Of a stretch of DNA of 64,000 nt, positions 35,919 to 44,566 are shown piece after piece. This DNA comes from Williamsia muralis. Lineage in GTDB: Bacteria > Actinomycetota > Actinomycetes > Mycobacteriales > Mycobacteriaceae. The stretch is taken from contig NZ_PEBD01000008.1 of NCBI RefSeq assembly GCF_002735905.1, positions 248,001 through 312,000 of the forward strand. Reading direction: 5' to 3'. The position numbers and the translations under genes are program-made. The first letter of the stretch is position 1, and each line of letters opens with the position of its first letter. The notes under the pieces are model-generated. The model worked only from the letters and a program-made list of their open reading frames with translations, did no database searches and was not told where the DNA came from.

Positions 35919-36950
35919 TCAGTCGCTGTAGACGTTCAGGGCGAAGTCGGCCAGGTCCGGGAATGGGCTGTTCTCGGCGAACTTCACGGATTCGGCGATG
36001 TCGGCGTCGACCTCGGCCCAGATCTGTGCGAACTCGGACTCGGTGACAACACCTTCGGAGACCGCGCGGGCCTCGAGAAGCTTGATGGCGTCCCGTTCTT
36101 TCCAGGCCTCGACCTCTTCGATGGTCCGGTAGGTCTTGCGCAGACCCTTGACACCCTGGTGGTCGTAGTACCGATACGTCTTGGCCTCGACCAGCGTCGG
36201 ACCGCCACCATTTCGAGCTCGTTCAACTGCGCGCCCCACCGCAGCACGCACGGCGATGGCATCCATTCCGTCGCAGATCTCGCTGGGGAAGCCGTACGCA
36301 GGCGCACGGTCGGCGACGTTCTCGAGCTTCATGTGGTCGCGCAGTGCGGTGAACTCCGCGTAGCCGTTGTTCTCGCAGACGAATACCACCGGGAGGTTCA
36401 GGATCCCGGCCATGTTGGCCGCTTCATGGAAGGCGCCGATGTTGCTTGCGCCGTCGCCAAAGAACGGGATGGCGACGGTGTCCTCGCCGCGGTACTTGGC
36501 CGCGAACGCAGCTCCGACGGCGATGGGGATGCCGCCTCCGACAATGCCGTTGGCGCCGAGCATGCCGATGGAGAGGTCGTTGATGTGCATGGAGCCGCCG
36601 CGGCCCTTGCAGTAGCCGTCGACTCGGCCGAACAGTTCGGCGAACATCTGCCGGAACTGCGCACCCTTGGCCACGGCGTGACCGTGCCCGCGGTGCGTCG
36701 ACGAGATCTGATCGGTGTCGCGCAGATTGCTCACGGCGCCGGCGGCCACCGCTTCCTGTCCGACGTACAGATGCAGGAAGCCGGGGAGCTTGCCGCCCTC
36801 CATGAGGCGACCCGCCTCGGTCTCGAACTGCCGGATCCGGACCATGCGGCGGTGCAGGTCGAGCAGCACTTCCTTGCTCGGAGTGGGGTCATTGGATCCG
36901 ACGGGCTCGATGGCCTCGCGGGTTGCGTTGGTCGCGGTCGAAGTCACCAC
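35919..36950 (-). CDS. 2-oxoacid/acetoin dehydrogenase E1 alpha subunit
   Basis: 343 residues from GTG 36950, which follows GAGAAGAGG; the frame reaches ATG 36986, which is an alternative start. The thiamine diphosphate motif is GDGASNIGAFHEAANMAGILNLPVVFVCENN, and KGRGGSMHI is the usual acetoin/pyruvate-type E1 alpha segment. It is the first gene of the operon that runs to the acyl-CoA dehydrogenase at 30645. The divergent region upstream holds one copy of the candidate shared operator. Confidence 0.92.
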   Translation of the reverse strand: MVTSTATNATREAIEPVGSNDPTPSKEVLLDLHRRMVRIRQFETEAGRLMEGGKLPGFLHLYVGQEAVAAGAVSNLRDTDQISSTHRGHGHAVAKGAQFRQMFAELFGRVDGYCKGRGGSMHINDLSIGMLGANGIVGGGIPIAVGAAFAAKYRGEDTVAIPFFGDGASNIGAFHEAANMAGILNLPVVFVCENNGYAEFTALRDHMKLENVADRAPAYGFPSEICDGMDAIAVRAAVGRAVERARNGGGPTLVEAKTYRYYDHQGVKGLRKTYRTIEEVEAWKERDAIKLLEARAVSEGVVTESEFAQIWAEVDADIAESVKFAENSPFPDLADFALNVYSD

Positions 36951-37063
36951 GAGCACCTCTTCTCTCGTTTCGAACCTTGCAGTCATGGACGCCGTGGGCG
37001 ACTTTGTTTACTTCTTCTGCAGTATCGACCACTACTGTAGCCGAATGTAAGTAGAATCACTAT

Positions 37064-37074
37064 AAAGTTACTAC
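37064..37074. promoter_or_regulatory. Candidate shared operator, copy 3
   Basis: AAAGTTACTAC lies between the divergent E1 alpha and acyl-CoA synthetase genes. A related CTTACTTGACTTGG follows at 37096-37109, containing a TTGACT -35-like box pointing toward the synthetase. CTGTAG and CTACAG flank the first element as an inverted repeat about 40 bp apart. This is a weaker match than the other copies. Confidence 0.4.
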
Positions 37075-37165
37075 AGCAGATCCGTGGCCCAGCGTCTTAC
37101 TTGACTTGGTATGCAGTAAATCGCACGATGGGCGCCTACACGGACGTATTGGAAGGACTGAGTCG

Positions 37166-38713
37166 ATGCTCGACCGAATCCGCGATCGGGCGATGGCCGA
37201 TCCCACCGGCACAGCCCTGGTGGACGACCGCACCGTCACGACCTGGCAGGAGGTCCTGGGCATCCTCGACGCCCTCGGCGAGCGGCTCATCGGTCTGGCA
37301 AGCGATCCCGACGCACGCATTGCGGTGATCGGCGAGAACAACGTGGAAACCCTGCTCGCGCACGCCGCAGCGATCGGCCGCGGCGTGGGGCCGGTGGCGG
37401 TATCCCGCCAGCTCAAGGCGGGTGAGATGGCCGACCTGTTGATCGACTCCGGATCCGTGGCGGTGGTCACCGGGCCTCTCGGCCTGCAATCGGCGACCGA
37501 AGCCGCCGGCAAGGCGAACTTGCGCGCCGTGATCGCACACAACGCTCCCGCCGCCGACGGTGTTGTCACCTGGGCTGACTTTCTGGACTCTTCCACCACC
37601 TCGGGCGCCACAGCGGCTCCCGATCAGCGACCCGCCCGGCCCCCGTTGGTCTACACATCGGGCACAACCGGGCGTGCTCGCGGAACCGAGGTGCACTGGC
37701 TGCCGGCGCCTGCGGCCAACGCCGCCGACTTCGCGACGGCAGTCGCAGGCCGCTCGGGATACCCGGCGGGCACCCATCTGGTGGTCGGGCCCCTGCAACA
37801 CAACGGACCGCTGACGTCGATCCGCCACCTGCTCTCCGGCCAACCGGTGGTCATCCTCGGCCGTTTCGATCCGGAACGCACCTTGGAGTTGATCGAGGCG
37901 CATCGGGTGACCTCCACGTTGATGGTGCCCACGCACTTTCAACGTCTGCTGGCCTTGCCCGAAGCCGTGAGAGCGCGGTACGACGTGTCAAGCCTGGAAT
38001 ATGTGGCGCATACCGGCTCGGCCTGCCCACCGGACGTGAAGCGCGCGATGATCGACTGGTTCGGTCAGGTACTCATCGAGTCGTACGGTGGCAGCGAGAT
38101 CGGCACCGTATGCAAGATCGACTCCGCGGAATGGCTGGAACATCCACGCTCCGTCGGCCGGGCCGTGCCCCCGTTCGAAGCTGTTGTCGTGGGCGACGAG
38201 GGCACCGAACTCGAGCACGGCAGCGTCGGCGTACTGGGATTTCGCACCCCACCCGAACGTGGTGTGGTCTACCACGCCGACCCTGAAAAGACCGCTGCCG
38301 CTTACATTTTGCCCGGGGTCGCGACTCTTGGGGACGTCGGCTACGTGGACGATGACGGGTACGTCTTCATCACCGATCGGGTGGCCGACATGGTGGTGTC
38401 CGGCGGAGTGAACCTGTACCCGGCCGAGAGCGAGCGCGTGCTGCTGACCCATCCGGATGTCGCCGAGGTCGCCGTGATCGGCGTGCCGGATGACGATCTG
38501 GGTGAAGCGCTCCTCGCACTTGTCGTTCCGGCACAGGGTATTTCGCTGGACGTCGACGCCCTCGCCTCGTTCGCCAAGGAGTCGATGGCTTCGTACAAGT
38601 GCCCCAAGCAATACGTGGTCGTCGACGAACTGGCACGGAACGCGATGGGCAAACTCGACAAGAAGGCCCTACGCGCCCCCTATTGGAGCACCGACCGCAC
38701 AATAGCGGGCTGA
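37166..38713 (+). CDS. AMP-forming acyl-CoA synthetase (class I adenylate-forming)
   Basis: 515 residues from ATG 37166, behind GGAAGGACTGAG. The P-loop is VYTSGTTGRARGTE (about 175), the hinge and C-terminal domain contain GDVGYVDDDGYVFITDR, and the catalytic lysine lies in NAMGKLDKKALR near the end. It activates a carboxylate to its CoA ester through an acyl-adenylate. Divergence from the E1/E2-thiolase-ACAD operon suggests that it supplies the CoA ester used there. Confidence 0.92.
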   Translation: MLDRIRDRAMADPTGTALVDDRTVTTWQEVLGILDALGERLIGLASDPDARIAVIGENNVETLLAHAAAIGRGVGPVAVSRQLKAGEMADLLIDSGSVAVVTGPLGLQSATEAAGKANLRAVIAHNAPAADGVVTWADFLDSSTTSGATAAPDQRPARPPLVYTSGTTGRARGTEVHWLPAPAANAADFATAVAGRSGYPAGTHLVVGPLQHNGPLTSIRHLLSGQPVVILGRFDPERTLELIEAHRVTSTLMVPTHFQRLLALPEAVRARYDVSSLEYVAHTGSACPPDVKRAMIDWFGQVLIESYGGSEIGTVCKIDSAEWLEHPRSVGRAVPPFEAVVVGDEGTELEHGSVGVLGFRTPPERGVVYHADPEKTAAAYILPGVATLGDVGYVDDDGYVFITDRVADMVVSGGVNLYPAESERVLLTHPDVAEVAVIGVPDDDLGEALLALVVPAQGISLDVDALASFAKESMASYKCPKQYVVVDELARNAMGKLDKKALRAPYWSTDRTIAG

Positions 38714-38760
38714 GTCACCCGCCCGTCTACCCCCGACCTGATGCTTTTCGAAAGGTACCG

Positions 38761-39360
38761 ATGATCGAGATCCTGTTCGTCCGGCATGGCCAACCCGTGT
38801 CGGGGGTTCGCGATCCCGTCCTGGCGCCCGAGGGGATCGCCGACGCCGGCAAACTCGCCGAATGGTTGCGACACGAGGCGGTCGACGCGATTGTCTCCAG
38901 TCCACTTGCCCGCGCTCGTGAAACCGCTGACACCATCGCAGCCGGGTTGGGCCGCGAGGTGGACCTTGTCCTCGAAGATCTTCGTGAGTGGGACGACGAC
39001 ATCAGCCCGGAAGACTATGTCGCACTCGAAGACATGGAACCGGACGATCCTCGGCTGCTCGCCGTGGCGGCCGGCCGGTTCGAAGACTATGTGCCGCAAC
39101 TCGATCTGCCGAAGTTCCGTGCCCGCGCCAGGAGTGCGATGGAGCAAGTGATCGAGCGTTACGGATCGGGACGGGTTGTAGTGGTCGCCCACGGCGGCAT
39201 CCTCAACGCAGCGATCGCGGACGTACTCGAGATGCCCAAGACGTTCTGGCACAACCCCGCCTACACCTCCGTGGCCCGGCTGCGCCGACTCGATTCCGGT
39301 GTCACTGTTGTCGATGCCATCAACGACACCGCTCACCTGCGTGGCACGGTGAATCCATGA
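38761..39360 (+). CDS. Histidine phosphatase family protein (first of a tandem pair)
   Basis: 199 residues. The catalytic RHGQ motif is at about 8-11 and the second His in VVAHGGILN. The ending NDTAHLR is shared in modified form with the two other phosphatases of the window (39357 and 54004), so they form a local paralogous group. Branch members act on phosphosugars, phosphoesters or phosphoproteins. It lies 47 bp downstream of the acyl-CoA synthetase, overlaps the next phosphatase by ATGA, and so probably serves the same pathway. Confidence 0.9.
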   Translation: MIEILFVRHGQPVSGVRDPVLAPEGIADAGKLAEWLRHEAVDAIVSSPLARARETADTIAAGLGREVDLVLEDLREWDDDISPEDYVALEDMEPDDPRLLAVAAGRFEDYVPQLDLPKFRARARSAMEQVIERYGSGRVVVVAHGGILNAAIADVLEMPKTFWHNPAYTSVARLRRLDSGVTVVDAINDTAHLRGTVNP

Positions 39361-39998
39361 CACAGGTCGACAACACGGTCACCGCCACCGCAGACACCAT
39401 CCCCGCGGACACCATCGCCACAGCCAGTCAGATCATCCTGGTCCGCCATGGCCTGCCAGGTGGGCCCGCCGTGGCCGACCCCAGCCTGGGCGCCGAGGGT
39501 GTCGCCCAAGCCCAGCGTCTCGCCGAATGGCTGAGAGCGGAGCCGGTGGCCCAGTTCGTCTCCAGCCACTACGCTCGAGCACACGAAACCGCGCTGCTGG
39601 CAGCGCAGCCGCACGCACTGAAAGTGCACGTGGACAAACGACTTCGCGAATGGGACAGCGATCGCACCACCTACGCGACGCCCGAGGCCATCGCGGCCAC
39701 GCCACGGGGAAAGGCCTTCGCAGAGGGCCGATATGACGAGTTCATCCCCGACTACGACAAGATCGCGACAGCGGCCCGCATGCGTGTGGCGGTGACCGAG
39801 GCAGCCGAGCGCGCACCAGGGCAGCTGACCGTCATCGTGTCCCACGGCGGCGTGATCAACACTCTGCTGACCGACATCCTGCAGGCTCCGTCACCGTTCT
39901 TCTTCAACCCCGGCTACACCTCGATGACCCGCGTCGCGGTGCTGCGGTCAGGGAGGTTTGTCATCCAGTCCGTGAATGAGACCGCGCACCTGCGTTGA
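39357..39998 (+). CDS. Histidine phosphatase family protein (second of a tandem pair)
   Basis: 213 residues, with a 25-residue extension before the catalytic LVRHGLP. The second His lies in VIVSHGGVIN, and the C-terminus SVNETAHLR mirrors that of the preceding gene (NDTAHLR). ATGA overlap with the upstream copy indicates tandem duplication followed by divergence and coupled translation. In the motif, the residue after RHG is Leu, whereas the first copy has Gln, which may mean a changed substrate or reduced activity. Confidence 0.9.
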   Translation: MTQVDNTVTATADTIPADTIATASQIILVRHGLPGGPAVADPSLGAEGVAQAQRLAEWLRAEPVAQFVSSHYARAHETALLAAQPHALKVHVDKRLREWDSDRTTYATPEAIAATPRGKAFAEGRYDEFIPDYDKIATAARMRVAVTEAAERAPGQLTVIVSHGGVINTLLTDILQAPSPFFFNPGYTSMTRVAVLRSGRFVIQSVNETAHLR

Positions 39999-40032
39999 GG
40001 CACGCTGGGTGGCGATGTGTCAGCGTATCGAC

Positions 40033-40525
40033 ATGAACCCAGCAAAATCATCGAACGCCGGCGGTCCGTGGTGGTACGCCCCGAAGAGATGGATGTACCG
40101 CGATGGTAGGCCCCATGCCCTGGCCCGTTTCATGAATTCACTGTCGGCACATCTGTATTCCCTCGGCTGGTTCAAGCAGAGCGGCGGTGCCACGCTGACG
40201 GTGCGCGGCAGACGCTCCGGCAGGCCGGTATCGCTGCCGGTGGTGATCGCTGAACACGATGGCGCGCGCTACCTGGTCTCGATGCTCGGAGACGACGCAA
40301 ACTGGGTGCACAACGTGCGCGAAGCCGGCGGCGATGCCTAGCTCGACCGGCGCCCGGTGCACCTCGTCGAGATTCCCATCGGTGAACGCGCGTCGATCCT
40401 GCGCTGCTACCTGCAGATCGCTCCCGGGGGCCCGCCCCCACATCCCGGTCTCCCATCAGGCACCGCTGAGCGAGTTCGCTGGTGTGGCACAGGCTTATCC
40501 CGTCTTCCGGATCGATCGGAGCTGA
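40033..40525 (+). pseudogene. Broken deazaflavin-dependent nitroreductase-like (DDN family) gene
   Basis: The frame starts at ATG 40033 and resembles F420-dependent DDN/nitroreductase-family proteins (LTVRGRRSGRPVSLPVVIAEHDGARYLVSMLGDDANWVHNVREAGGDA). A TAG at 40339-40341 interrupts it. The same frame then continues with RPVHLVEIPIGERASILRCYLQIAP, and the family ending (RPHIPVSHQAPLSEFAGVAQAYPVFRI) is found one frame over, after the G-run at about 40425-40430. Two lesions, a nonsense codon and a frameshift, make it a decayed gene unless sequencing errors are responsible. Confidence 0.8.
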
Positions 40526-40689
40526 ACACCGGGGTTCGGTGATACCGCGTCGAGCCGACGCCGGAGTCACGTCGAGGCAAGCAGTTGTACTCGAACATGA
40601 CGATCGGGAGGGCCACACCGGGTGCAAATGAGCACGACCCGCACCCAAAGCCTGTGCGGCGAGACCGCGCGTTTGTCAGACCCCTCCGA

Positions 40690-40710
40690 TAAACTCGAAC
40701 ACATGTTCGG
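40690..40710 (+). promoter_or_regulatory. LexA (SOS) box with adjoining -10 box over the DUF222 gene start
   Basis: TCGAACACATGTTCGG (40695-40710) matches the actinobacterial SOS box TCGAAC-N4-GTTCGA at all but the last base. The TAAACT just before it (40690-40695) is placed as a -10 box so that transcription would begin at or next to the ATG at 40703, giving a leaderless mRNA. Bound LexA would cover the start site. Confidence 0.75.
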
Positions 40711-42553
40711 GGGGACAAGATCAGAGCAGGAACGGGCAACCGGAATCGTGGCCGCGGCGGTGTTGCGGCCCAATGAGCTGCTGCGTAACGCCGAGGCAGC
40801 GGTTGCAGGCCAGGCCTACTTGGAGTGGGCGCGTTACGACGCTGCCGCGCAGCTGCATCGGCAACTGGTCGAGCCCTTGGAGGACGCGGCGGTTGCGCTG
40901 AGGGCGCTCGACCCATTCGCGGTCTGCGCGGCCCGCTTGGCGGCTGCGCAGCAGATTACACAGCAAGGGGCCGAACACCACTTGTCGCGAGCATTGGCTC
41001 TGCGAGACCGGCTACCGGCAGTCAACGAACAACTGCGGCAAGGACGGGTTGCAGCGCATCACATCGCCACGATCGTCTCGGGGACCGACCTGATCGACGG
41101 GTCAGCGTTCATGGCCGACATCGACCACGAGATAGCTGGCCACCTGCAACGAAGCGGATCGTGGTCGAAGAACCGCATGCGAGACATGGTCGACGCCACG
41201 ATATTTCGCCGTGACCCTGACCTCGTACGTCACGATCGGGAAGACGCGAAGAAGAAGCGCGGCGTGTGGTCGAACAACATCGAGCACGGAATGTCCGCCA
41301 TCGATGCGGTCGCGAGCGCCGAAGAGACCGCCATGATCATGGCGCGCCTCGAGAAGCTGGCGATGTCGGTCTGCAAGGCTGATCCGCGGCGCAAGTCCGA
41401 CCGGATGGCCGACGCTCTGTTCGCAGTCGTGATGGCCCGCGAGTTCTACTGCCAGTGCCCCAACGACCCGAAGCACCCCTGCACAGCCAACATTCGTACG
41501 GTCCCGACCCACGAGGCGGTGGCTTCTGGGATCGACGTGAAGATCATTCTTCACGTGATCGCTGATCAAGCAACCGTCGACGGCAGCGCAGACAGCCCCG
41601 GATACCTCGCCGGACATGGGGTGATCAGTGCGGACCATGTACGCGACATCGCGTCCAGGCCGGAAGTCGTCGCCCGCCCCATGGGAAACGAGTACAGGGA
41701 GGTCGATCGGGCAGAAGCACTGGTCGACATCGCTCACACTCTGGATGGCGACGATCTCGGCCGCTACGAAGACCCTTCGTTCGGTGGCGCCTGCGAAACT
41801 CTCGATCCGACTGCCGACGAGCACACAGTTACGGAAGCAATGGTGCCCGAACGCGCGGCCGATGTGCCACGTGAAGCCGATGGAGGGTCGCCTCCCCTTT
41901 CCGAAGATGACCGCGCCCGGCCGACACCGTATTCCGGCCCTCCTCAGCCGATTCCGGGCACCGACGTCTGGGGCACCCCGGGCGCCGTCGAGCCGCCGTT
42001 CATACAAGCCATTCCTTTGCCGGTCGCCGAACCGGGAAACCCGTACAGGCCATCCGCAGTCGCAGACAGCTACATACGCATCCGCGACTGCTACTGCACG
42101 TGGCCTGGCTGCGACCGCAAGGCCTGGGGCGCCGATCTCGACCACACCCACGAGTACAACCACAATGATCCGGCCGCCGGAGGGCATACCCACCCGGGCC
42201 ACATGAAGGTCCTCTGCCGTTTCCACCACTTGCTGAAGACTTACTCCGACTGGCTCGACGACCAGTACCCGGACAAGCGCAACGGTCGCACCCGACTCGT
42301 CTTCATCACGCCAGAAGGGCGCATCTATCGTGGCCCAGCCTGGACCGGCGAAGACCTGTTCCCGGTGCTCGCGCGTCTCGTCTGGGACGCCGGCCCGGTG
42401 CCCCGCAGGCACCCATCGTCAGAGTCACCACCATTCACGGACAGCCGACAGAAGACGCGTACCGCTGCCAAACATGCACGCCGTCAACGGGAAAGGGAAC
42501 GAAACCGCCGACGAAGTCAGGAGACGGATGAGCTCGCCCCACCGCCGTTCTGA
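40703..42553 (+). CDS. DUF222 / 13E12-type HNH endonuclease-domain protein
   Basis: 616 residues from ATG 40703 (in-frame starts exist at 40622 and 40628). The N-terminal two thirds is the DUF222 helical domain characteristic of the mycobacterial 13E12 repeat family. The C-terminal HNH nuclease fold has CYCTWPGCDRKAWGADLDHTHEYNH and GHMKVLCRFHHLLKT, with all expected Cys and His residues. Family members are multicopy in many actinobacteria and several M. tuberculosis copies are LexA-regulated. Function is unproven. The C-terminus is strongly basic (Arg/Lys-rich), consistent with DNA binding. Confidence 0.92.
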   Translation: MFGGTRSEQERATGIVAAAVLRPNELLRNAEAAVAGQAYLEWARYDAAAQLHRQLVEPLEDAAVALRALDPFAVCAARLAAAQQITQQGAEHHLSRALALRDRLPAVNEQLRQGRVAAHHIATIVSGTDLIDGSAFMADIDHEIAGHLQRSGSWSKNRMRDMVDATIFRRDPDLVRHDREDAKKKRGVWSNNIEHGMSAIDAVASAEETAMIMARLEKLAMSVCKADPRRKSDRMADALFAVVMAREFYCQCPNDPKHPCTANIRTVPTHEAVASGIDVKIILHVIADQATVDGSADSPGYLAGHGVISADHVRDIASRPEVVARPMGNEYREVDRAEALVDIAHTLDGDDLGRYEDPSFGGACETLDPTADEHTVTEAMVPERAADVPREADGGSPPLSEDDRARPTPYSGPPQPIPGTDVWGTPGAVEPPFIQAIPLPVAEPGNPYRPSAVADSYIRIRDCYCTWPGCDRKAWGADLDHTHEYNHNDPAAGGHTHPGHMKVLCRFHHLLKTYSDWLDDQYPDKRNGRTRLVFITPEGRIYRGPAWTGEDLFPVLARLVWDAGPVPRRHPSSESPPFTDSRQKTRTAAKHARRQRERERNRRRSQETDELAPPPF

Positions 42554-42567
42554 GTTACTTGACAACG
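42552..42567 (+). promoter_or_regulatory. Candidate shared operator, copy 4
   Basis: GAGTTACTTGACAACG begins inside the stop codon of the DUF222 gene and lies about 77 bp upstream of the maleylpyruvate-isomerase-like gene. It is identical over 16 bases, in the opposite orientation, to 10592-10607, and includes a TTGACA -35-like box pointing right. Confidence 0.5.
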
Positions 42568-42643
42568 TCACCTGTTCGTTGATTGACTATCGATGTTGAG
42601 ACGCGCGTCACAGTGTGCGCGTCGTTCGCCGAGGGGGTCCCCC

Positions 42644-43438
42644 ATGAGCACAGCCGGTTTGGTCGCGAGCAAGAAGCTCGCCGAAAGGTACGCGGACGTT
42701 GTCCGCAGCCTCACGGCCGACGAGTGGGAAGCTCCGAGCCGATGTGCCGGTTGGTCGGTGAAAGACCTGGTGGCACACACAGGTTCGAACTTCAAGGTGA
42801 TGGTGGACCCCCCGGCCGAGGATCCCGGAGCACTCACTCCCGCCACCGCCGAAGAGATGCAGGAACTACTCGTGGCGCTGCGCCGCGACTGGACCAGCAC
42901 CCAGGTCGCCGACGAGTTCCTGAGCAGCGCCGACGGCGCCATGGGCGTGCTGGAAATGATGCAGCAAGACGGTGTGGCAAGCACCCCGATGACCATGACA
43001 GACCTGGGAACGTACCAGAGCCACCAACTTTCGGATGCCTTTGCGTTCGACATGTGGTGCCACATGTACGTGGACCTGCTGGCACCCGAAGGCCCGGTCA
43101 CTCGCCCAGTTGCCGAACCCGACAGCGAGGTGCTGACCGCTGCTATCGGCTGGATGTGGGATGGACTGCCGCAGATGTGCACGCCGGTCAGTTCGGTCCT
43201 CGATCGCCCGCTGGGCGTCCGTCTTTCCGGCCCGGGCGGCGGCGAGTGGACCCTGCGACCCGGCTCCGAACTACTCGCCGTCGAGGCTGGAATCATCGAC
43301 GCAGACACTGTGATCACTGCTACCGCAACCTCTTTTGTGATGTGGGGCACAACTCGCACGCCCTGGCGCGACCACGTCTCCATCGATGGTGATTCGGATT
43401 TCGCTGCGACCGTATTGGACAACGTCAACATCGTGTGA
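42644..43438 (+). CDS. Maleylpyruvate isomerase/mycothiol-dependent DinB-like family protein
   Basis: 264 residues from ATG 42644. The N-terminal four-helix DinB_2/MDMPI domain is recognised by SLTADEWEAPSRCAGWSVKDLVAHTG, where the His of VAHTG is a metal ligand in this family. The C-terminal part (DRPLGVRLSGPGGGEWTLRPG) is the usual SCP2/MDMPI_C-like addition. Relatives use mycothiol in isomerase or transferase reactions during aromatic catabolism. The upstream element at 42552-42567 suggests that it belongs to the catabolic regulon. Confidence 0.85.
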   Translation: MSTAGLVASKKLAERYADVVRSLTADEWEAPSRCAGWSVKDLVAHTGSNFKVMVDPPAEDPGALTPATAEEMQELLVALRRDWTSTQVADEFLSSADGAMGVLEMMQQDGVASTPMTMTDLGTYQSHQLSDAFAFDMWCHMYVDLLAPEGPVTRPVAEPDSEVLTAAIGWMWDGLPQMCTPVSSVLDRPLGVRLSGPGGGEWTLRPGSELLAVEAGIIDADTVITATATSFVMWGTTRTPWRDHVSIDGDSDFAATVLDNVNIV

Positions 43439-43498
43439 CGTGCGACCCCCTGGGGTACCAAACGGTTTGCCCGTGCGCAACGATGGGTACAGCGAGCG

Positions 43499-43534
43499 TG
43501 ATCAGCCGGGTTCTGCCCATGTGCCCGGTGATCA
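43499..43534. terminator. Candidate hairpin terminator
   Basis: TGATCAGCCGGG and CCCGGTGATCA form a stem with one bulged base around a 13-nt loop. It lies 60 bp after the MDMPI-like gene. There is no U-tract. Confidence 0.5.
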
Positions 43535-43577
43535 GACGCCGCTGCTGTCACTCACCCACCACCTTTAGGGCTCGCAC

Positions 43578-44150
43578 ATGGGATCCATCCGGAAACGCCG
43601 CTTCGCTGCGTGCACATTTGTCGGCCTCGTCGGCGCCACACTCATCGGTGGAGGTATCGCCAACGGCGATCTGCCCATGAACTTGTCGATCTCCGGTCAG
43701 TCGTCGCTGGCGACGATCTCGTCGGGCACGGCACAGAACGTCACCGTGTTCGCCCGGGAGGTGGAGACCACCACCAAAGGAAACCTGCCCAGCGCCGCCA
43801 TAAGCATGGAATCCGCGCAACTGACCGACGTGTGCCTCTCGACTGTGGCACACGGCCTTCCGTTCATCGGCGACGTGACCATGTACATCCGGGTTCCAGG
43901 CAACAACACAACCGTGGACAACCTGGTTGTCGACGCCTCCTCCGTGGGAGGGTCCGTGAAGACGGGACCGGCGCAACTCGGACTCGACGTCTCGGCGACG
44001 GGTCAGGCCGAGGGCGTGGTGACAGCCGGAAAGACGGCGTCCAACGCGACGATGACGCAAGCCCGCATCGACGTCATCTCCCTGAACGCCAGCGCGGTGT
44101 CGATGAAGAACTTCAGCATCGACGTCGAAAAGGGATCCACGACTTGCTGA
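43578..44150 (+). CDS. DUF6230-like secreted/membrane-associated protein
   Basis: 190 residues. A signal-type N-terminus (KRRFAACTFVGLVGATLIGGGIANG) is followed by a predicted beta-rich domain with SISGQ, LPFIGDVTMYIRVPG and paired Cys residues (LTDVCLS and the final Cys). It resembles the DUF6230 family, which in streptomycetes and relatives occurs directly before a DUF6114 protein, as here (family names from memory). The function of the pair is unknown, possibly a membrane or envelope complex. Confidence 0.7.
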   Translation: MGSIRKRRFAACTFVGLVGATLIGGGIANGDLPMNLSISGQSSLATISSGTAQNVTVFAREVETTTKGNLPSAAISMESAQLTDVCLSTVAHGLPFIGDVTMYIRVPGNNTTVDNLVVDASSVGGSVKTGPAQLGLDVSATGQAEGVVTAGKTASNATMTQARIDVISLNASAVSMKNFSIDVEKGSTTC

Positions 44151-44566
44151 CCACGGAAAGTACTCAGCCCCGACGCGCGCGATTCCGGAACTGGCGGACA
44201 CAACGTCCGTTCTGGGGCGCCACCTTGATCATCCTGTCGGGTCTGTTCCTGCTGCTACCCGCTTACACGACCATCCATGTCGGCGACGTCCTGGTCACCA
44301 TCAGCACCATCTCCGGCGTATCCACCCTGTTGCTCGGCGCGCTGATGTTGCTGTGCGGAGTGGCTTCGTTGTTGCGTCCGAGCGTGAAGTTGCCCGCGGG
44401 TGTCAGCGCCATGATCATCGCGCTGGTGGCGCTACCGGCAGCCAACTTCGGCGGCTTCATCATCGGTACGTTGCTCGGCATCGTCGGTGCGAGCCTGGTG
44501 CTGGCCTGGGCTGATGCCCCACGTTCACCGGTCTCGGCAGAAAGCGCGGCCGACCGCCACGCGTAG
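44144..44566 (+). CDS. DUF6114-like integral membrane protein
   Basis: 140 residues, predicted from TTG 44144, which overlaps the upstream stop. After a basic N-terminus (RRARFRNWRTQRPFWG) there are about four hydrophobic helices (GATLIILSGLFLLLPAY, STLLLGALMLLCGVASLL, AMIIALVALPAANFGG, GTLLGIVGASLVLAWA). The amphipathic RPFWG entry is typical of DUF6114 partners of DUF6230. Its 3' end overlaps the convergent TetR gene by 42 bp. Confidence 0.75.
   Translation: MLTTESTQPRRARFRNWRTQRPFWGATLIILSGLFLLLPAYTTIHVGDVLVTISTISGVSTLLLGALMLLCGVASLLRPSVKLPAGVSAMIIALVALPAANFGGFIIGTLLGIVGASLVLAWADAPRSPVSAESAADRHA

Noticed and set aside
41102-42412. Leftward open frame of 436 codons over the DUF222 gene
   Set aside because: Antisense to a complete DUF222-HNH protein; no ribosome-binding site or family match.
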